From Pseudozobellia sp. WGM2 (GTDB lineage: Bacteria; Bacteroidota; Bacteroidia; Flavobacteriales; Flavobacteriaceae), in the NCBI RefSeq assembly GCF_017810075.1, contig NZ_JADNYK010000001.1, positions 248,001 through 312,000 on the forward strand: a stretch of 64,000 nt of DNA. Direction: 5' to 3'. The position numbers were made by a program, and so were the translations under genes. The notes under the pieces are model-generated. The model was not told where the DNA came from. It searched no databases and worked only from the letters and a program-made list of their open reading frames with translations. Numbering within the stretch: the stretch's first letter is position 1; each line of letters begins with the position of its first letter. Positions 16,691 to 25,259 of this stretch are shown piece after piece.

Positions 16691-16806
16691 TATTAAAGTT
16701 TTACGTTAATAATGTATTGTAAATATAACTGTTACTTTAATTAAATTATACTTGTACTTTAATTTTAACATTTAAATTATAGTTTTTCTTTAATTTTATA
16801 TTTTTG
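16691..16806. promoter_or_regulatory. Divergent control region with repeated TACTTTAATT sites and a -7 element
   Basis: TACTTTAATT occurs at 16733-16742 and 16755-16764, TTCTTTAATT at 16786-16795 and a reverse-orientation TATTAAAGTT at 16691-16700. A perfect Bacteroidota -7 element, TATTTTTG, lies at 16799-16806, 15 nt before the XRE start. The repeats are good candidates for operators of the XRE protein, acting on both divergent genes. Confidence 0.5.
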
Positions 16807-16821
16807 GAATAAATTATTTAA

Positions 16822-17118
16822 ATGGAACTTTTAAGATTAAAGGAAGTCTTAGCTGATAAAGGCATATCAGGAAAGGATTTAGCTGAAGCAACAGGAGTAA
16901 CCCCAGTAAGTATATCCAATATCGTTAATGGCAATAGTTTTCCTAAACCTGAATTACTAATTAGGATTGCCAAAGTATTGGACATTGATATTAGGGAATT
17001 GTTCAAGCCCAGTAAAGGAGGTGCAATTTTGAATGGGTTTGTCGAGTATAGGGATGAAGTTTATAGAATATTATCCGTAGTTGATTTGGAAAAGTTGCTG
17101 ACGAGAGTTAAGAAATAA
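16822..17118 (+). CDS. XRE-family transcriptional regulator
   Basis: This 98-residue protein has a Cro/CI-type helix-turn-helix at about 6-62 (LKEVLADKGISGKDLAEATG, VTPVSISNIVNGNSFPKPE, LLIRIAKVLDIDIRELF). A C-terminal 30-residue tail (NGFVEYRDEVYRILSVVDLE) may be a dimerisation or partner-binding segment. It is transcribed away from the 180-residue cargo gene and may regulate both. It could equally be the element's maintenance repressor. The AT-rich leader has only 15 nt between the -7 element and the start codon, so the mRNA leader would be very short. Confidence 0.85.
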   Translation: MELLRLKEVLADKGISGKDLAEATGVTPVSISNIVNGNSFPKPELLIRIAKVLDIDIRELFKPSKGGAILNGFVEYRDEVYRILSVVDLEKLLTRVKK

Positions 17119-17446
17119 AAAAGGCGAAATATAGGTTTAACCCTACTTGCTTTGCAATGCGATTATCGGATATGAGTTGTGATTTATAGAATCAAATTTC
17201 AGGTTTTAGTCTTTATAGCTGGTCATTTGGGTAGGGGAGTTTGACCATATTGAGGTATTTTCAATTTTAAAGTGATTTATTATTTCAGACCATGAAACGC
17301 ATACGTCATATTATAAATATATTTCCAAGCATGCTATACAATCTTAAATAGGTCGGCATTTGAACGTTAAATTTACTCCTCTTATCTATAAATTAACAAG
17401 TTAGATAAATGATTTGCCTACCCTTGGTATACAAATCTATGTTAAA
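17119..17446. other. Non-coding spacer ahead of two plus-strand cargo genes
   Basis: These 328 bases hold no convincing gene. Near the right end TTATCTA (17382-17388) and TAGATAA (17402-17408) form an inverted repeat with a 13-nt gap, a possible operator. A frame could be extended back to a TTG at 17414, but the ATG at 17447 is more likely. Confidence 0.4.
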
Positions 17447-17650
17447 ATGAAAAATAAGAGCCTTCATAAATTCATTGAGGAAAGAGAGGATATGTCTGAC
17501 CGTGAAATACAATTGGAAATGCTTCATGCACTCTGGAGCATTCAAAATAGGACTGAAAGGACAAGGTCTAATACATCCACCATAGTTTGGATTATCGCAA
17601 TAGGAATTCTTCTAAGTTTTTTTTGTTTTTTCCTTGCTTTTATAGGTTAA
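17447..17650 (+). CDS. Small membrane protein with soluble N-terminus
   Basis: The 67-residue protein from the ATG at 17447 has a charged N-terminal helix region (HKFIEEREDMSDREIQLEML) and one C-terminal membrane segment (STIVWIIAIGILLSFFCFF). I recognise no family. It ends one base before the start of the next gene, a predicted secreted protein, so the two are co-transcribed. Small tail-anchored proteins paired with another gene on mobile islands are often toxin or immunity components; here that is only a possibility. Confidence 0.55.
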   Translation: MKNKSLHKFIEEREDMSDREIQLEMLHALWSIQNRTERTRSNTSTIVWIIAIGILLSFFCFFLAFIG

Positions 17651-17651
17651 A

Positions 17652-18131
17652 ATGAGAGCGCTTCTATATTTATTTCTTTTTTATCCATTTATTGCATTTT
17701 CTCAGTGGAATACAGGACAAGAGGAAAATGTCTTTGATGGAAAGTATCGCTTTGCGTATGTGATTGGAAATGGTGGTGATTTCCCTTTCAACAAGCCAAA
17801 ACTTTCAATTATTAGATTTGAAGATTCACCCCCCCAAATTGAACTTTCGGAAATTGGCTATTCGGGATGTTCAAGAAATACAATTAGAATAAAATTTAAT
17901 GACGATGAAGGGATTATAAACTGTGATAACCCACATGCAAATGTTAACAAGGATGCAATTCATTTCCCATACTTTGAAAATCTATCGAAGGAAAATTTTT
18001 TCGAGCTTCTAAAAACAAAGAATAAAGTGTATATCAGATTTGTTTCGAGTTGTGGTCTGACTGAATATAATTTCTCTTTGAGCGGCTCCTCCTCTTCCAT
18101 CGATTACGTTTTACAAGGGTATTATGATTAG
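17652..18131 (+). CDS. Hypothetical exported protein
   Basis: This 159-residue protein has a signal peptide (about 1-18, MRALLYLFLFYPFIAFSQ) and a mature part rich in beta-strand-forming stretches. Four cysteines could form disulfides (GYSGCSRN, INCDNP, SSCGLTE). I recognise no family. It follows the small membrane protein with a one-base gap. Function unknown; periplasmic or outer-membrane location is likely. Confidence 0.55.
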   Translation: MRALLYLFLFYPFIAFSQWNTGQEENVFDGKYRFAYVIGNGGDFPFNKPKLSIIRFEDSPPQIELSEIGYSGCSRNTIRIKFNDDEGIINCDNPHANVNKDAIHFPYFENLSKENFFELLKTKNKVYIRFVSSCGLTEYNFSLSGSSSSIDYVLQGYYD

Positions 18132-18325
18132 AGCTATAGCAACTACTGATATTTGGGCCAGTCCGCGCGGGTAAGAATAAAATTTGACAAAACCATTTTA
18201 AAGTCTCAAATAGAAACTTACTACAACAATTTGTTTAAGGTTCTTTCTAATACAGTTGCCAAGGGTTTTGATGATTGGTAAATATTAATTTGAAATAATA
18301 TTGATTAATCAATAATAATTGGAAA

Positions 18326-18970
18326 TTAAGGCCCTTCAATCATCAACCTATGAATATCATCTATTGGTATTCTTTCGGCTCGCTCAATTACCCCTTTAAG
18401 CTTTAAATAGCGTTTAGTAGGTTTTCCGCTATAGAATTTTTTGAAATGCTTTTTATAAAGTTGCTCATAACACTTCTCACTATCAAAATAAGCCCCATAA
18501 ACCTTTTCCATGTTGCGCCATTTCTTGCTTTTGGTTTGACTGTCATACATGCAGCCTTTAAATGCTTCACGGTGTAAAAAGTAACCTCCTATCGAATAGA
18601 GTTTACGACAACGCTTATTGGTATTTGGGCAAAGAAAGTACCATATTTTGCCATTCCCTATGTTAGAAGGAAGTGTAACTAATTCTATCCGGTAGTTACG
18701 GGGCTTATTGGCATATTTGTAATTCAGTTCGATGTATGGCCATTCATTTCTGGTATTCACTATTATTGATATACTCCCAACATCCTCCTTAAAACCTCCC
18801 CACCTTTTTGTAGTCCAAGTGATAGTACCTCTTTTAATCTTGTCGGGTTCAAGGTATCCCCATTCTTTAAGCTTTGAAATATTCATCTGCAATGTGTCAT
18901 CATAAAGTGTTGTACACGTACTTGGTTTTGGCATAATTAAAATTTTATAACCTAAATTATTAAGGAACAT
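18326..18970 (-). CDS. Hypothetical protein with cysteine pair motif (element gene)
   Basis: This 214-residue protein (or 202 from an ATG at 18934, MPKPSTCTTL) begins with a segment that looks like a small DNA-binding fold (MNISKLKEWGYLEPDKIKRG). It then has a beta-rich part with WYFLCPNTNKRCRKLY, a CP-x4-RC zinc-knuckle-like motif, and a basic C-terminus. Proteins of this build occur on Bacteroidota islands as far as I recall, but I know no function. It is the last gene of the minus-strand replication-like block, about 100 nt after the primase-like gene. Confidence 0.6.
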   Translation of the reverse strand: MFLNNLGYKILIMPKPSTCTTLYDDTLQMNISKLKEWGYLEPDKIKRGTITWTTKRWGGFKEDVGSISIIVNTRNEWPYIELNYKYANKPRNYRIELVTLPSNIGNGKIWYFLCPNTNKRCRKLYSIGGYFLHREAFKGCMYDSQTKSKKWRNMEKVYGAYFDSEKCYEQLYKKHFKKFYSGKPTKRYLKLKGVIERAERIPIDDIHRLMIEGP

Positions 18971-19074
18971 TATTTTATCATGTTGTTCATGATTTGTTAT
19001 AGGCTGAGTTATTTACTGCACTTTGAATTTAAACCTGGCCTCATCAATCTTACCGTGTAATTTTTAAAAATCCA

Positions 19075-20205
19075 TTAATCCATTGGGGTAACCTTGGGGT
19101 TATGTTTAAATTTAGAAAGTATTAAATTATTATTTAGACCTATTCTAAATAAATTCCAGTCCATCTCAATCAGGTAGTCCGCAATGTCTTTACCCTGCTC
19201 TTTGTCCTGCTGTGGTGCTAACTGTTCAAGTAAATCTGAAACATGGAAATATGTACTCCCTAAACGCTTTTGTATTTTTGTTGCTTTAGTGCTCCATAGC
19301 TCAAAGGCTTTGCCGTCTTTTGATAGGTCTGGAAATAAATAAACGTTCCTGCCTTTTAAGGCTTTACATTTGTTGAGGTTTAAGCTACTTAAATTGTAAA
19401 CTGCCAACCAAAGAAAGTTGGTTTGTTTATCAGGGAACCCAAAATACAATGCACCATAAATAGCGGTTTTAGGGGCTTCTACTAAAGCAATGGGGTTGTA
19501 TGGGTATTTGTTTAAAAGATGCTCACCAAACAAACAGGAAACCTTACTATCATTCTTATTATAGGCTACCAACCACTCAGGGAAAGGCTTATTGTTTCGA
19601 CTATAGTACTTTTCAATTATTGAATGTAAAAAGTCCGTTCTTGTGGTGTGGTTCTGTTCGTCAAATTCCTTTACCTGAACGGCTCTAACATTCCCCTGAG
19701 CATCAATAAAAGGAAAGGTATTTGCCCCTTTACGATAGCCGTTTTGAACTGTACCTAAATGATATAAGGAAATAACCTTTTCAATGTCCTGCACTTCAAA
19801 AGGAAATGTAATCCTTTTAAGTAGGTTTTGAATAAAGTTATTCTGTCCATATCCATCTCGGGTGCGGTTGAATACCTCAAAGGGAATATACGCTCTTTTG
19901 GGCTCTTTTAAGAGCTTCTTTGTTCGTTTTGGTCGCTGTGGCTGCCAGTCAATTTTATTGCCCTGTTCCTGCTCCCAAATTGCTTTTGCGTAACCGTCTT
20001 TGTATGGGTTCAGAATATAAGCACATTTGCTTTCACGGTCGCAACGTCCGAACTGTTTGGGTAAGTAATCGCCTGATTTCGTATCAATATACCGTACAAA
20101 GCGTTTTTTACCACAATTCGGGCAGCGATACTTTTTACTGCCTTTCTCAAATATGTATCGATGATTTGTATTCATATTATTTGCTATTGCGTTCACGGTG
20201 TTCAT
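19075..20205 (-). CDS. Primase-like protein with zinc ribbon and Toprim-like domain
   Basis: This is a 376-residue protein. An N-terminal zinc-ribbon (KYRCPNCGKKRFVRY, then FGRCDRESKCAY) precedes a central region and a Toprim-like core: the acidic residue in IALVEAPKTAIYGAL, the D-x-D-like LFPDLSKDGKAFE and the conserved end KGKDIADYLIE. Such proteins prime or assist replication of plasmids and integrative elements. A second ATG (20175) would shorten it by ten residues. It lies 38 nt after the RepA-like ATPase gene, so the two probably form the element's replication unit. It may belong to the DUF6371 group, but I am not certain. Confidence 0.72.
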   Translation of the reverse strand: MNTVNAIANNMNTNHRYIFEKGSKKYRCPNCGKKRFVRYIDTKSGDYLPKQFGRCDRESKCAYILNPYKDGYAKAIWEQEQGNKIDWQPQRPKRTKKLLKEPKRAYIPFEVFNRTRDGYGQNNFIQNLLKRITFPFEVQDIEKVISLYHLGTVQNGYRKGANTFPFIDAQGNVRAVQVKEFDEQNHTTRTDFLHSIIEKYYSRNNKPFPEWLVAYNKNDSKVSCLFGEHLLNKYPYNPIALVEAPKTAIYGALYFGFPDKQTNFLWLAVYNLSSLNLNKCKALKGRNVYLFPDLSKDGKAFELWSTKATKIQKRLGSTYFHVSDLLEQLAPQQDKEQGKDIADYLIEMDWNLFRIGLNNNLILSKFKHNPKVTPMD

Positions 20206-20243
20206 AATGTTCAGATGTGAACATCGTGAACGGTTTGAACACT

Positions 20244-21314
20244 TTATAATTTCAAATACTTATTTACTGTTCCAAGTGAAATGCCTAATTGCTTTGAAAT
20301 TGCCCTTTGTGCATATCCTTTTTCGCTTAACTCTTTAGCTTGTCCAATAAGACTTTTACGGTCTTTTTCAGTTATCTGCTTAAGATGTTCCCTTTCCGCT
20401 CCAAAATCTAAAAATTCAAATGCAAGGTAGTTGTAGGGTTTATCGAGTTGGCAAACAATCACATTTTCAGCATCGTAAATCATAGCTGTATTACGTGCTT
20501 TAATCTGCTTTATGTACCGCATATTATTATCGGTAGTGCTTTGTCCAATAGCGAAACAACTATCAATAAAATTGAATAACATTTTACTGCCTTGTAAATC
20601 ATTTTGCGAAATAGGGCGGCTCAAATCACGTTTCGGAGTGTGGGCAAGGATTAATATTGAAAGGCTATACTTGCTTTTTAAAGCTTTTAAATGCTGAATT
20701 AAGGGCAAGGCGTTTTTTGACTGCTCCATTTCAGTTTTGAGGTATGTAATATTATCAATTATTAAAACCTTAGCCTCTGTTTCAATTATACTTTTCTCAA
20801 TGGATTGATTAAGATACTTTTCAAAGTCACTTTCCTTTGGTATTTCAGTATTGGGGTTTATCTCAATACGTTTGAAATTGTCATCAAAGGAGTAATGATT
20901 TTCAAATACTTTATGGGTTTCACTTTTAACAGAATACCTTACTTCAAATTGTTTAGCTGAAAGTTCAAAATCAAAATATAAAACTGGCTGTTTTTTTGCT
21001 TCTAATTTGAACCCTTGAATTTGTTCGCCTTTACTAATACTGTCTGCTATCTGCACGGCTAATATTGACTTTCCTAAATTGCTATCTGCAAACAAAATGC
21101 ATATTTCGTTTTCGTGCCAAAATTCGCTAAATAACATTTCGGGTACTGGTGTGATTTTAGCCTCATTCAACCATTCATTGGCTGTCTTTACTTTGAAAAG
21201 CCCCTTATTTAGCCTTTTTGCTTCAACCTCCTTTTGAATTTCCTGAACGTGGTTTAAATAGGTTTGAGGATGCTTTAAGTCTACAAACTGTGGGTTTATC
21301 TTTACAGCCTTCAT
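20244..21314 (-). CDS. RepA-like AAA ATPase with C-terminal helix-turn-helix
   Basis: I choose the ATG at 21314 because it overlaps the TGA of the upstream gene by 4 nt; the longer frame to 21377 would overlap by 67 nt. The 356-residue protein has a RecA/RepA-type core with Walker A ADSNLGKS (76-83; Ala replaces the usual first Gly), Walker B VLIIDN (to Asp187) and the sensor-like LILAHTPKR. The C-terminal 30 residues form a resolvase-type helix-turn-helix (KGYAQRAISKQLGISLGTVN). Proteins of this kind are replicative helicases of small plasmids and islands. A primase-like gene follows. Confidence 0.8.
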   Translation of the reverse strand: MKAVKINPQFVDLKHPQTYLNHVQEIQKEVEAKRLNKGLFKVKTANEWLNEAKITPVPEMLFSEFWHENEICILFADSNLGKSILAVQIADSISKGEQIQGFKLEAKKQPVLYFDFELSAKQFEVRYSVKSETHKVFENHYSFDDNFKRIEINPNTEIPKESDFEKYLNQSIEKSIIETEAKVLIIDNITYLKTEMEQSKNALPLIQHLKALKSKYSLSILILAHTPKRDLSRPISQNDLQGSKMLFNFIDSCFAIGQSTTDNNMRYIKQIKARNTAMIYDAENVIVCQLDKPYNYLAFEFLDFGAEREHLKQITEKDRKSLIGQAKELSEKGYAQRAISKQLGISLGTVNKYLKL

Positions 21315-21613
21315 ATTCCGAAAAGGTTTAATTGATTGCTGCCGGGCGATTGTTCTGGGTTGGTGGTCAAGTACCATGCTTTGAAGCCTGTTTGTTTACA
21401 ATGCTTCTTTTCAATTTCCCAAAGTCGCCCTGCCTTTTCTAAATCACGTTTGTAACGGCAGATGTTCTTTTGAGGTATTCCAGTTGCAGCCGAAACCATT
21501 GAAGCAGTGGCAACGTGCTCCTGTAAATATTGAAATATGGTTTTTAGTTGGTTTTTAAAGTCCTTATCTTTACCCTGTCTTTTATGAAACGGGTTGTTGT
21601 TAGTGCTCTCCAT
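21311..21613 (-). CDS. Small winged-helix-like protein
   Basis: This 100-residue protein has a central helix-turn-helix-like stretch (LQEHVATASMVSAATGIPQK, then NICRYKRDLEKAGRLWEIEK) similar to the winged-helix proteins found beside RepA genes on Bacteroidota elements. Its ATG overlaps the TAA of the upstream gene by one base, and its TGA overlaps the ATPase start by 4 nt. Tight coupling suggests a role in replication or its control. Confidence 0.7.
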   Translation of the reverse strand: MESTNNNPFHKRQGKDKDFKNQLKTIFQYLQEHVATASMVSAATGIPQKNICRYKRDLEKAGRLWEIEKKHCKQTGFKAWYLTTNPEQSPGSNQLNLFGI

Positions 21614-21963
21614 TACTTCAACCCTTTTTTGTTTTTAGACAAATGCGCTTCTGCTTCCTGCTCAATTTCTGAATTTGACTTTTTGCGGCCCTCCTTTAGG
21701 TATTCAATAAGTTCGATACTGGAAAAGTACAGGCGTTTGCTTCTTTTCATTACTGGTAGTTCGCCTTTACTTACCTTGCTGTAAATGGTGGGTACTGTAA
21801 GGTTTAGAAATTGTGCAGCTTCCTGTATGGTTAATAGTTGTTCGGGCTGCTCGTAGGTTGAGGTATTGTTTCGCACTGCTTTAAGAATGTTTGCAGTAAC
21901 TCGCTCCGAAATATCAGTTATAAGTTTTTCGGGGTCAATTGGGCTAAATACTAAATTGTGCAT
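21613..21963 (-). CDS. Excisionase-family helix-turn-helix protein
   Basis: The C-terminal half of this 116-residue protein (about 43-100) is an HTH_17/MerR-type domain: LLTIQEAAQFLNLTVPTIYS, VSKGELPVMKRSKRLYF, SSIELIEYLKEG. Such proteins act as excisionases or as transcription activators of element genes (AlpA-like). It heads the operon that runs into the RepA-like and primase-like genes, downstream of a GC-rich repeat cluster at 21996-22024, so control of replication genes is plausible. Confidence 0.8.
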   Translation of the reverse strand: MHNLVFSPIDPEKLITDISERVTANILKAVRNNTSTYEQPEQLLTIQEAAQFLNLTVPTIYSKVSKGELPVMKRSKRLYFSSIELIEYLKEGRKKSNSEIEQEAEAHLSKNKKGLK

Positions 21964-21995
21964 AATTTTTATTTTAAATTATGCACCAAAATTGA

Positions 21996-22024
21996 CGGGG
22001 CGTTTTTCGGGGCGTAACGGGGCG
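21996..22024. repeat. Three GC-rich direct repeats (CGGGGCG) upstream of the replication operon
   Basis: CGGGGCG occurs at 21996-22002, 22008-22014 and 22018-22024, with starts 12 and 10 bp apart, followed by GGCGCCGCCC. In an AT-rich region this GC island is striking. It lies in the 82-bp gap upstream of the excisionase/RepA/primase operon and could be an iteron-type origin or an activator site. Confidence 0.5.
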
Positions 22025-22045
22025 CCGCCCTACTTTCGCCCTAAA

Positions 22046-23596
22046 TCATAGTTGTTTGCTTTGTAGGTATGTTTCTATTGTTTCAGGTTGACTTGAAAGG
22101 TCTTTTACTATTTTACGCCATTTTTCACCTCCTATTTCAATAAGTGTGTTTTCAGCGTTTATGTCTTTGTTAACTACTTCATTAAATACTTTGTAAAATC
22201 GGTTTCCCTTACCTATACCCATTAATCTGTTTCCTATATTTTCCAGTTCTTTTTTTTGTCCAATAGGGAAACTTTCACCTTTAGCGTTACATTCAATTAA
22301 GTAGGATAGAACATAATGCTTAGCAGTGTATCTTATGGTTTTCTTTTCCTTGGTAGTTTCCTGAAGTGGTAGGGCTTGGTTTTGTAATTGTCTCTCTTGT
22401 GGAATTGGGTTTAATGAATTATGGGATGAGGTTAATTCGGTTAGGCCTGTTTGCTTTACAAATTCATCAATATGGTAAGTAAGTGCTGAATAATAACCAA
22501 AACATTCAACACCCTTTAAACTAGTTATTACTGGAAAAAAATCTTTCACAAAGCTGCAACCAAAAAAGGGTCTATGTATTTTGAAAAAATCTGTTCCGAA
22601 TGTAAGTCTTTGTTTGTAGTACAAATAATTGATGCGGTTTTTGTAATCATCATTTATCGGTTGGTTTGCTTTTAATCTATATTCCTTATCCCAACTCTTA
22701 CCACCTTTAATATAACCTTGTACATAATATGCTTTTATCATATCGTTGTCTATCAAAGTATTCTCATCAGTATAGGTAAGGGGTCTAGACCCATCTTCGA
22801 AAGTTAATTTAATTAATGTATCAGCTAAAAATATCAAAGATAACTCTGCATTATAGATTGCTATACCTTCAGAATATGCATTTCCATTAATTAAACTTTT
22901 TTTATGGTTAAGGTGCTTTTCAAAATATCCCTCTCCCATTTTCATTTCAATTATTTGTTTACCGATTTCTAAATAAGAGGACAAATCAAAAAATTGGTGT
23001 TCTACCAATTGATAGCTACTAATTTTGTCTTTCAATTCTTGTTTATTATCATGAATGTTGTCTTTTTTCCTTTTTGGAAAAGCGCTATTTTCTAAGGCAT
23101 CAAATTTTTCAAATGCTTGTTTGTCAAAAAAGCCAAACAGCTTCCTTAGATATCTATCTAATTCATCAAAGAAAAAATGAAATGATAAAAACCAACTGTT
23201 TGTATCATTCCTAAAGTCTAAATACATTTTTTGATGTTCACTGACAATTGGTAAATCTTCCTCACTAGCACCGTCATGAAATTCCTTTATAGCTTCAAAC
23301 CCCCAATTAAATTCTAGTCTATCTCTTATTTTATCACAGATATTAAGGTTAATGGCCCTTTCTGAGATTGGATTAACTACGTTAGAGAAGACAATGTCAA
23401 TTTTCGAAATTCTTAATTTCTCCAATTCTTCGTACAATAACTTTTCTTTAAAATTATTCTCAGGATTCAATTTGTAAAGTTCTTTGCCTAATTCAAGGCA
23501 TTCTTCAGCTACTGCAACATATTGTTTAAACCTTTTTGTATTTGAATTTAAAAAACTGATAAACTCAAATATGTCTTTTATCTTCTCTGTTATCAT
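22046..23596 (-). CDS. Hypothetical 516-residue protein of the integrative element
   Basis: I do not recognise a named domain. The protein is soluble and largely helical; residues about 130-330 are rich in aromatic residues (SWFLSFHFFFDELDRYLRKL). A C-terminal part from about 420 (RYTAKHYVLSYLIECNAKGE, then GNRLMGIGKGNRFYKVFNEV) looks like a separate domain that I associate with genes next to integrases on Bacteroidota islands. It starts 22 nt after the integrase stop on the same strand, so it is probably co-expressed with it. Role unknown. Confidence 0.6.
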   Translation of the reverse strand: MITEKIKDIFEFISFLNSNTKRFKQYVAVAEECLELGKELYKLNPENNFKEKLLYEELEKLRISKIDIVFSNVVNPISERAINLNICDKIRDRLEFNWGFEAIKEFHDGASEEDLPIVSEHQKMYLDFRNDTNSWFLSFHFFFDELDRYLRKLFGFFDKQAFEKFDALENSAFPKRKKDNIHDNKQELKDKISSYQLVEHQFFDLSSYLEIGKQIIEMKMGEGYFEKHLNHKKSLINGNAYSEGIAIYNAELSLIFLADTLIKLTFEDGSRPLTYTDENTLIDNDMIKAYYVQGYIKGGKSWDKEYRLKANQPINDDYKNRINYLYYKQRLTFGTDFFKIHRPFFGCSFVKDFFPVITSLKGVECFGYYSALTYHIDEFVKQTGLTELTSSHNSLNPIPQERQLQNQALPLQETTKEKKTIRYTAKHYVLSYLIECNAKGESFPIGQKKELENIGNRLMGIGKGNRFYKVFNEVVNKDINAENTLIEIGGEKWRKIVKDLSSQPETIETYLQSKQL

Positions 23597-23618
23597 CTGT
23601 CTTTTATGCTTTAGTAAC

Positions 23619-24776
23619 CTACATATCTAGTTTAATTTTGTCAGCGGCTGTACGTTTGGCTGCGTCAACTATTTTGGCGTAAATCTGTGTTGTTTTCAGG
23701 TCTTTATGACCTAACATTTTAGAAACGGTATAAATGTCCGTGCCGTTAAACAGTTGCAAAGTGGCAAATGTATGTCTGAAACAATGAAAGGTAATATCCT
23801 TGGATATTCCGGCTGCCCCGATCCATTGAAATAAGTGTTTGTTATGGTAGGCCGAATATTTAAGGCCTTCAAATACGGGTTTATCCTGTGGCATATTCTT
23901 TGGGTTTTCTTTACCTTTTGTAAAGCTGTAAGCCTGTTCAGAAATAGGCAATACCTCAACACCTTTGGTTTTCTTTTGGCTGAAGTTCAAAAAATATCCT
24001 TGCTCATTTACGTATTCCAGTTCTCGCCATGACATTTTTTGTATATCGGAAAACCTCAGCCCTGTTAATGCGGAAAAAAGGGCTGCACGTTTCAATAAAT
24101 CGTCATTACAAGGGGTTCTGACGAGTTTATTTAGCTCATCTAGGGTCAAGTATTCTCTTCTTGTTTCTTCCGCTTTTATGGGTCTTATTCTAGCGTTAAG
24201 GTCGTTTTGTAAAATACCATCTTTATAAGCTTGTTTTAATGTGGCTTTAACTTTATTAAAGTACGACACAGCAGAATTTTGTGAAAGCGTGACCTTTTCG
24301 CTCTTATTACTTTTTGTAGTTAATAAATATTCTTTAAAATCTTCTAAAAGCGATTCGTTGAGGTCATTAAAATTTAAACTACCATTTGTAAAGGAGTTGA
24401 GGTAATTAAGTGCCGAAAACCAACTTAATCGATTACTGCCTTTGCGCTTGTTGGCTAACTTGGTGAAATAAGAAACAAAACACATTTCGCCTAATTCCTT
24501 AATGCGTAATTGTTCTCTTTCATATTGGCTATAGATTTCGGGTTTATTTAAAAAGTTTTCCCTTTTCTGTCTTATACTTTGTCCAATTTTTAGAGTTTCT
24601 GTATTATCTTTTTTTTCAATAGGCGTCTTAGGTTTGGCGTTAATATAAAGGCCTAAAAACTCTCTTCGGGTTGGCTTACCGGTTTCAGGGTGGGGTATAG
24701 GAGGGTAGAAATCAAGATAGAGACTTAATCGTCCTTTTGATATTGTTTTTTGCCTTAAACTTACTTTGGTTGCCAT
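23619..24776 (-). CDS. Tyrosine recombinase (site-specific integrase)
   Basis: This is a 385-residue integrase. An N-terminal arm-binding region (1-90) and SAM-like core-binding domain (about 95-200) precede the catalytic domain. The visible active-site residues are Arg241 in LTGLRFSDI, a Lys in the beta-hairpin SQKKTKG, His331 and Arg334 in FHCFRHTFA, His357 in LGHKDL and nucleophile Tyr366 in TQIYAKI. All six are present, so the enzyme should be active. It integrates and, with an excisionase, excises the island. It lies at the mnmE end of the element, with a zinc-finger/HTH gene just upstream. Confidence 0.93.
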   Translation of the reverse strand: MATKVSLRQKTISKGRLSLYLDFYPPIPHPETGKPTRREFLGLYINAKPKTPIEKKDNTETLKIGQSIRQKRENFLNKPEIYSQYEREQLRIKELGEMCFVSYFTKLANKRKGSNRLSWFSALNYLNSFTNGSLNFNDLNESLLEDFKEYLLTTKSNKSEKVTLSQNSAVSYFNKVKATLKQAYKDGILQNDLNARIRPIKAEETRREYLTLDELNKLVRTPCNDDLLKRAALFSALTGLRFSDIQKMSWRELEYVNEQGYFLNFSQKKTKGVEVLPISEQAYSFTKGKENPKNMPQDKPVFEGLKYSAYHNKHLFQWIGAAGISKDITFHCFRHTFATLQLFNGTDIYTVSKMLGHKDLKTTQIYAKIVDAAKRTAADKIKLDM

Positions 24777-24811
24777 TGTCTTTTATGATTATTGAAAATA
24801 AATTGTACTGG

Positions 24812-25165
24812 TTAGGTGAATAGGCTATCTAAATCAGTTCGTTTTACTAGTGTTTTACGTTCTGCTATGTTGACCGCCTTTATTTCTCCCTGTTCAATCA
24901 AACGATAAACTGTTCGGGTCGAACTGTTCAATAAAGTGGCCACATCTTTGACCGTCAAAAACTCTTTAGCCTTCAATTGTTCGATTGGAAATAGGACTTT
25001 GTTAATAGTTTCCTTATTACTGTTATCGATTTTGATGTTCTTTGTTTTCGCTTTGTAATGTCTGCTATTGCATTTATGCGAACAATACTTGGTTTTTGTT
25101 GTTCGTGCAGTAAACTCTTCTTCGCAATAAAGACAAATACGTTGTACCTTAATATTACTACTCAT
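24812..25165 (-). CDS. Zinc-finger plus excisionase-type helix-turn-helix protein
   Basis: This 117-residue protein has an N-terminal treble-clef-like zinc finger (CLYCEEEFTARTTKTKYC, then SHKC) and a C-terminal HTH_17 domain (FLTVKDVATLLNSSTRTVYR, LIEQGEIKAVNI). The second domain is typical of excisionases. It is the first gene at this end of the element, 35 nt upstream of the integrase start, and its own leader contains the end repeat. It probably directs excision or controls integrase expression. Confidence 0.78.
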   Translation of the reverse strand: MSSNIKVQRICLYCEEEFTARTTKTKYCSHKCNSRHYKAKTKNIKIDNSNKETINKVLFPIEQLKAKEFLTVKDVATLLNSSTRTVYRLIEQGEIKAVNIAERKTLVKRTDLDSLFT

Positions 25166-25229
25166 TTAGTGTTGTTTAATATCAATAGATGTATTTAAGT
25201 GTAATTAAGTGCCATAATCTAACCATAAA

Positions 25230-25256
25230 AAGGGTTGATTTTGTACCTCAACCCTT
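25230..25256. other. 9-bp hairpin next to the right end repeat
   Basis: AAGGGTTGA (25230-25238) and TCAACCCTT (25248-25256) form a perfect stem around TTTTGTACC. No T-run follows on the plus strand. It lies between the first element gene and the end repeat, and its loop contains a GTACC half-site, so it may belong to the recombination site. Confidence 0.4.
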
Positions 25257-25259
25257 CGG

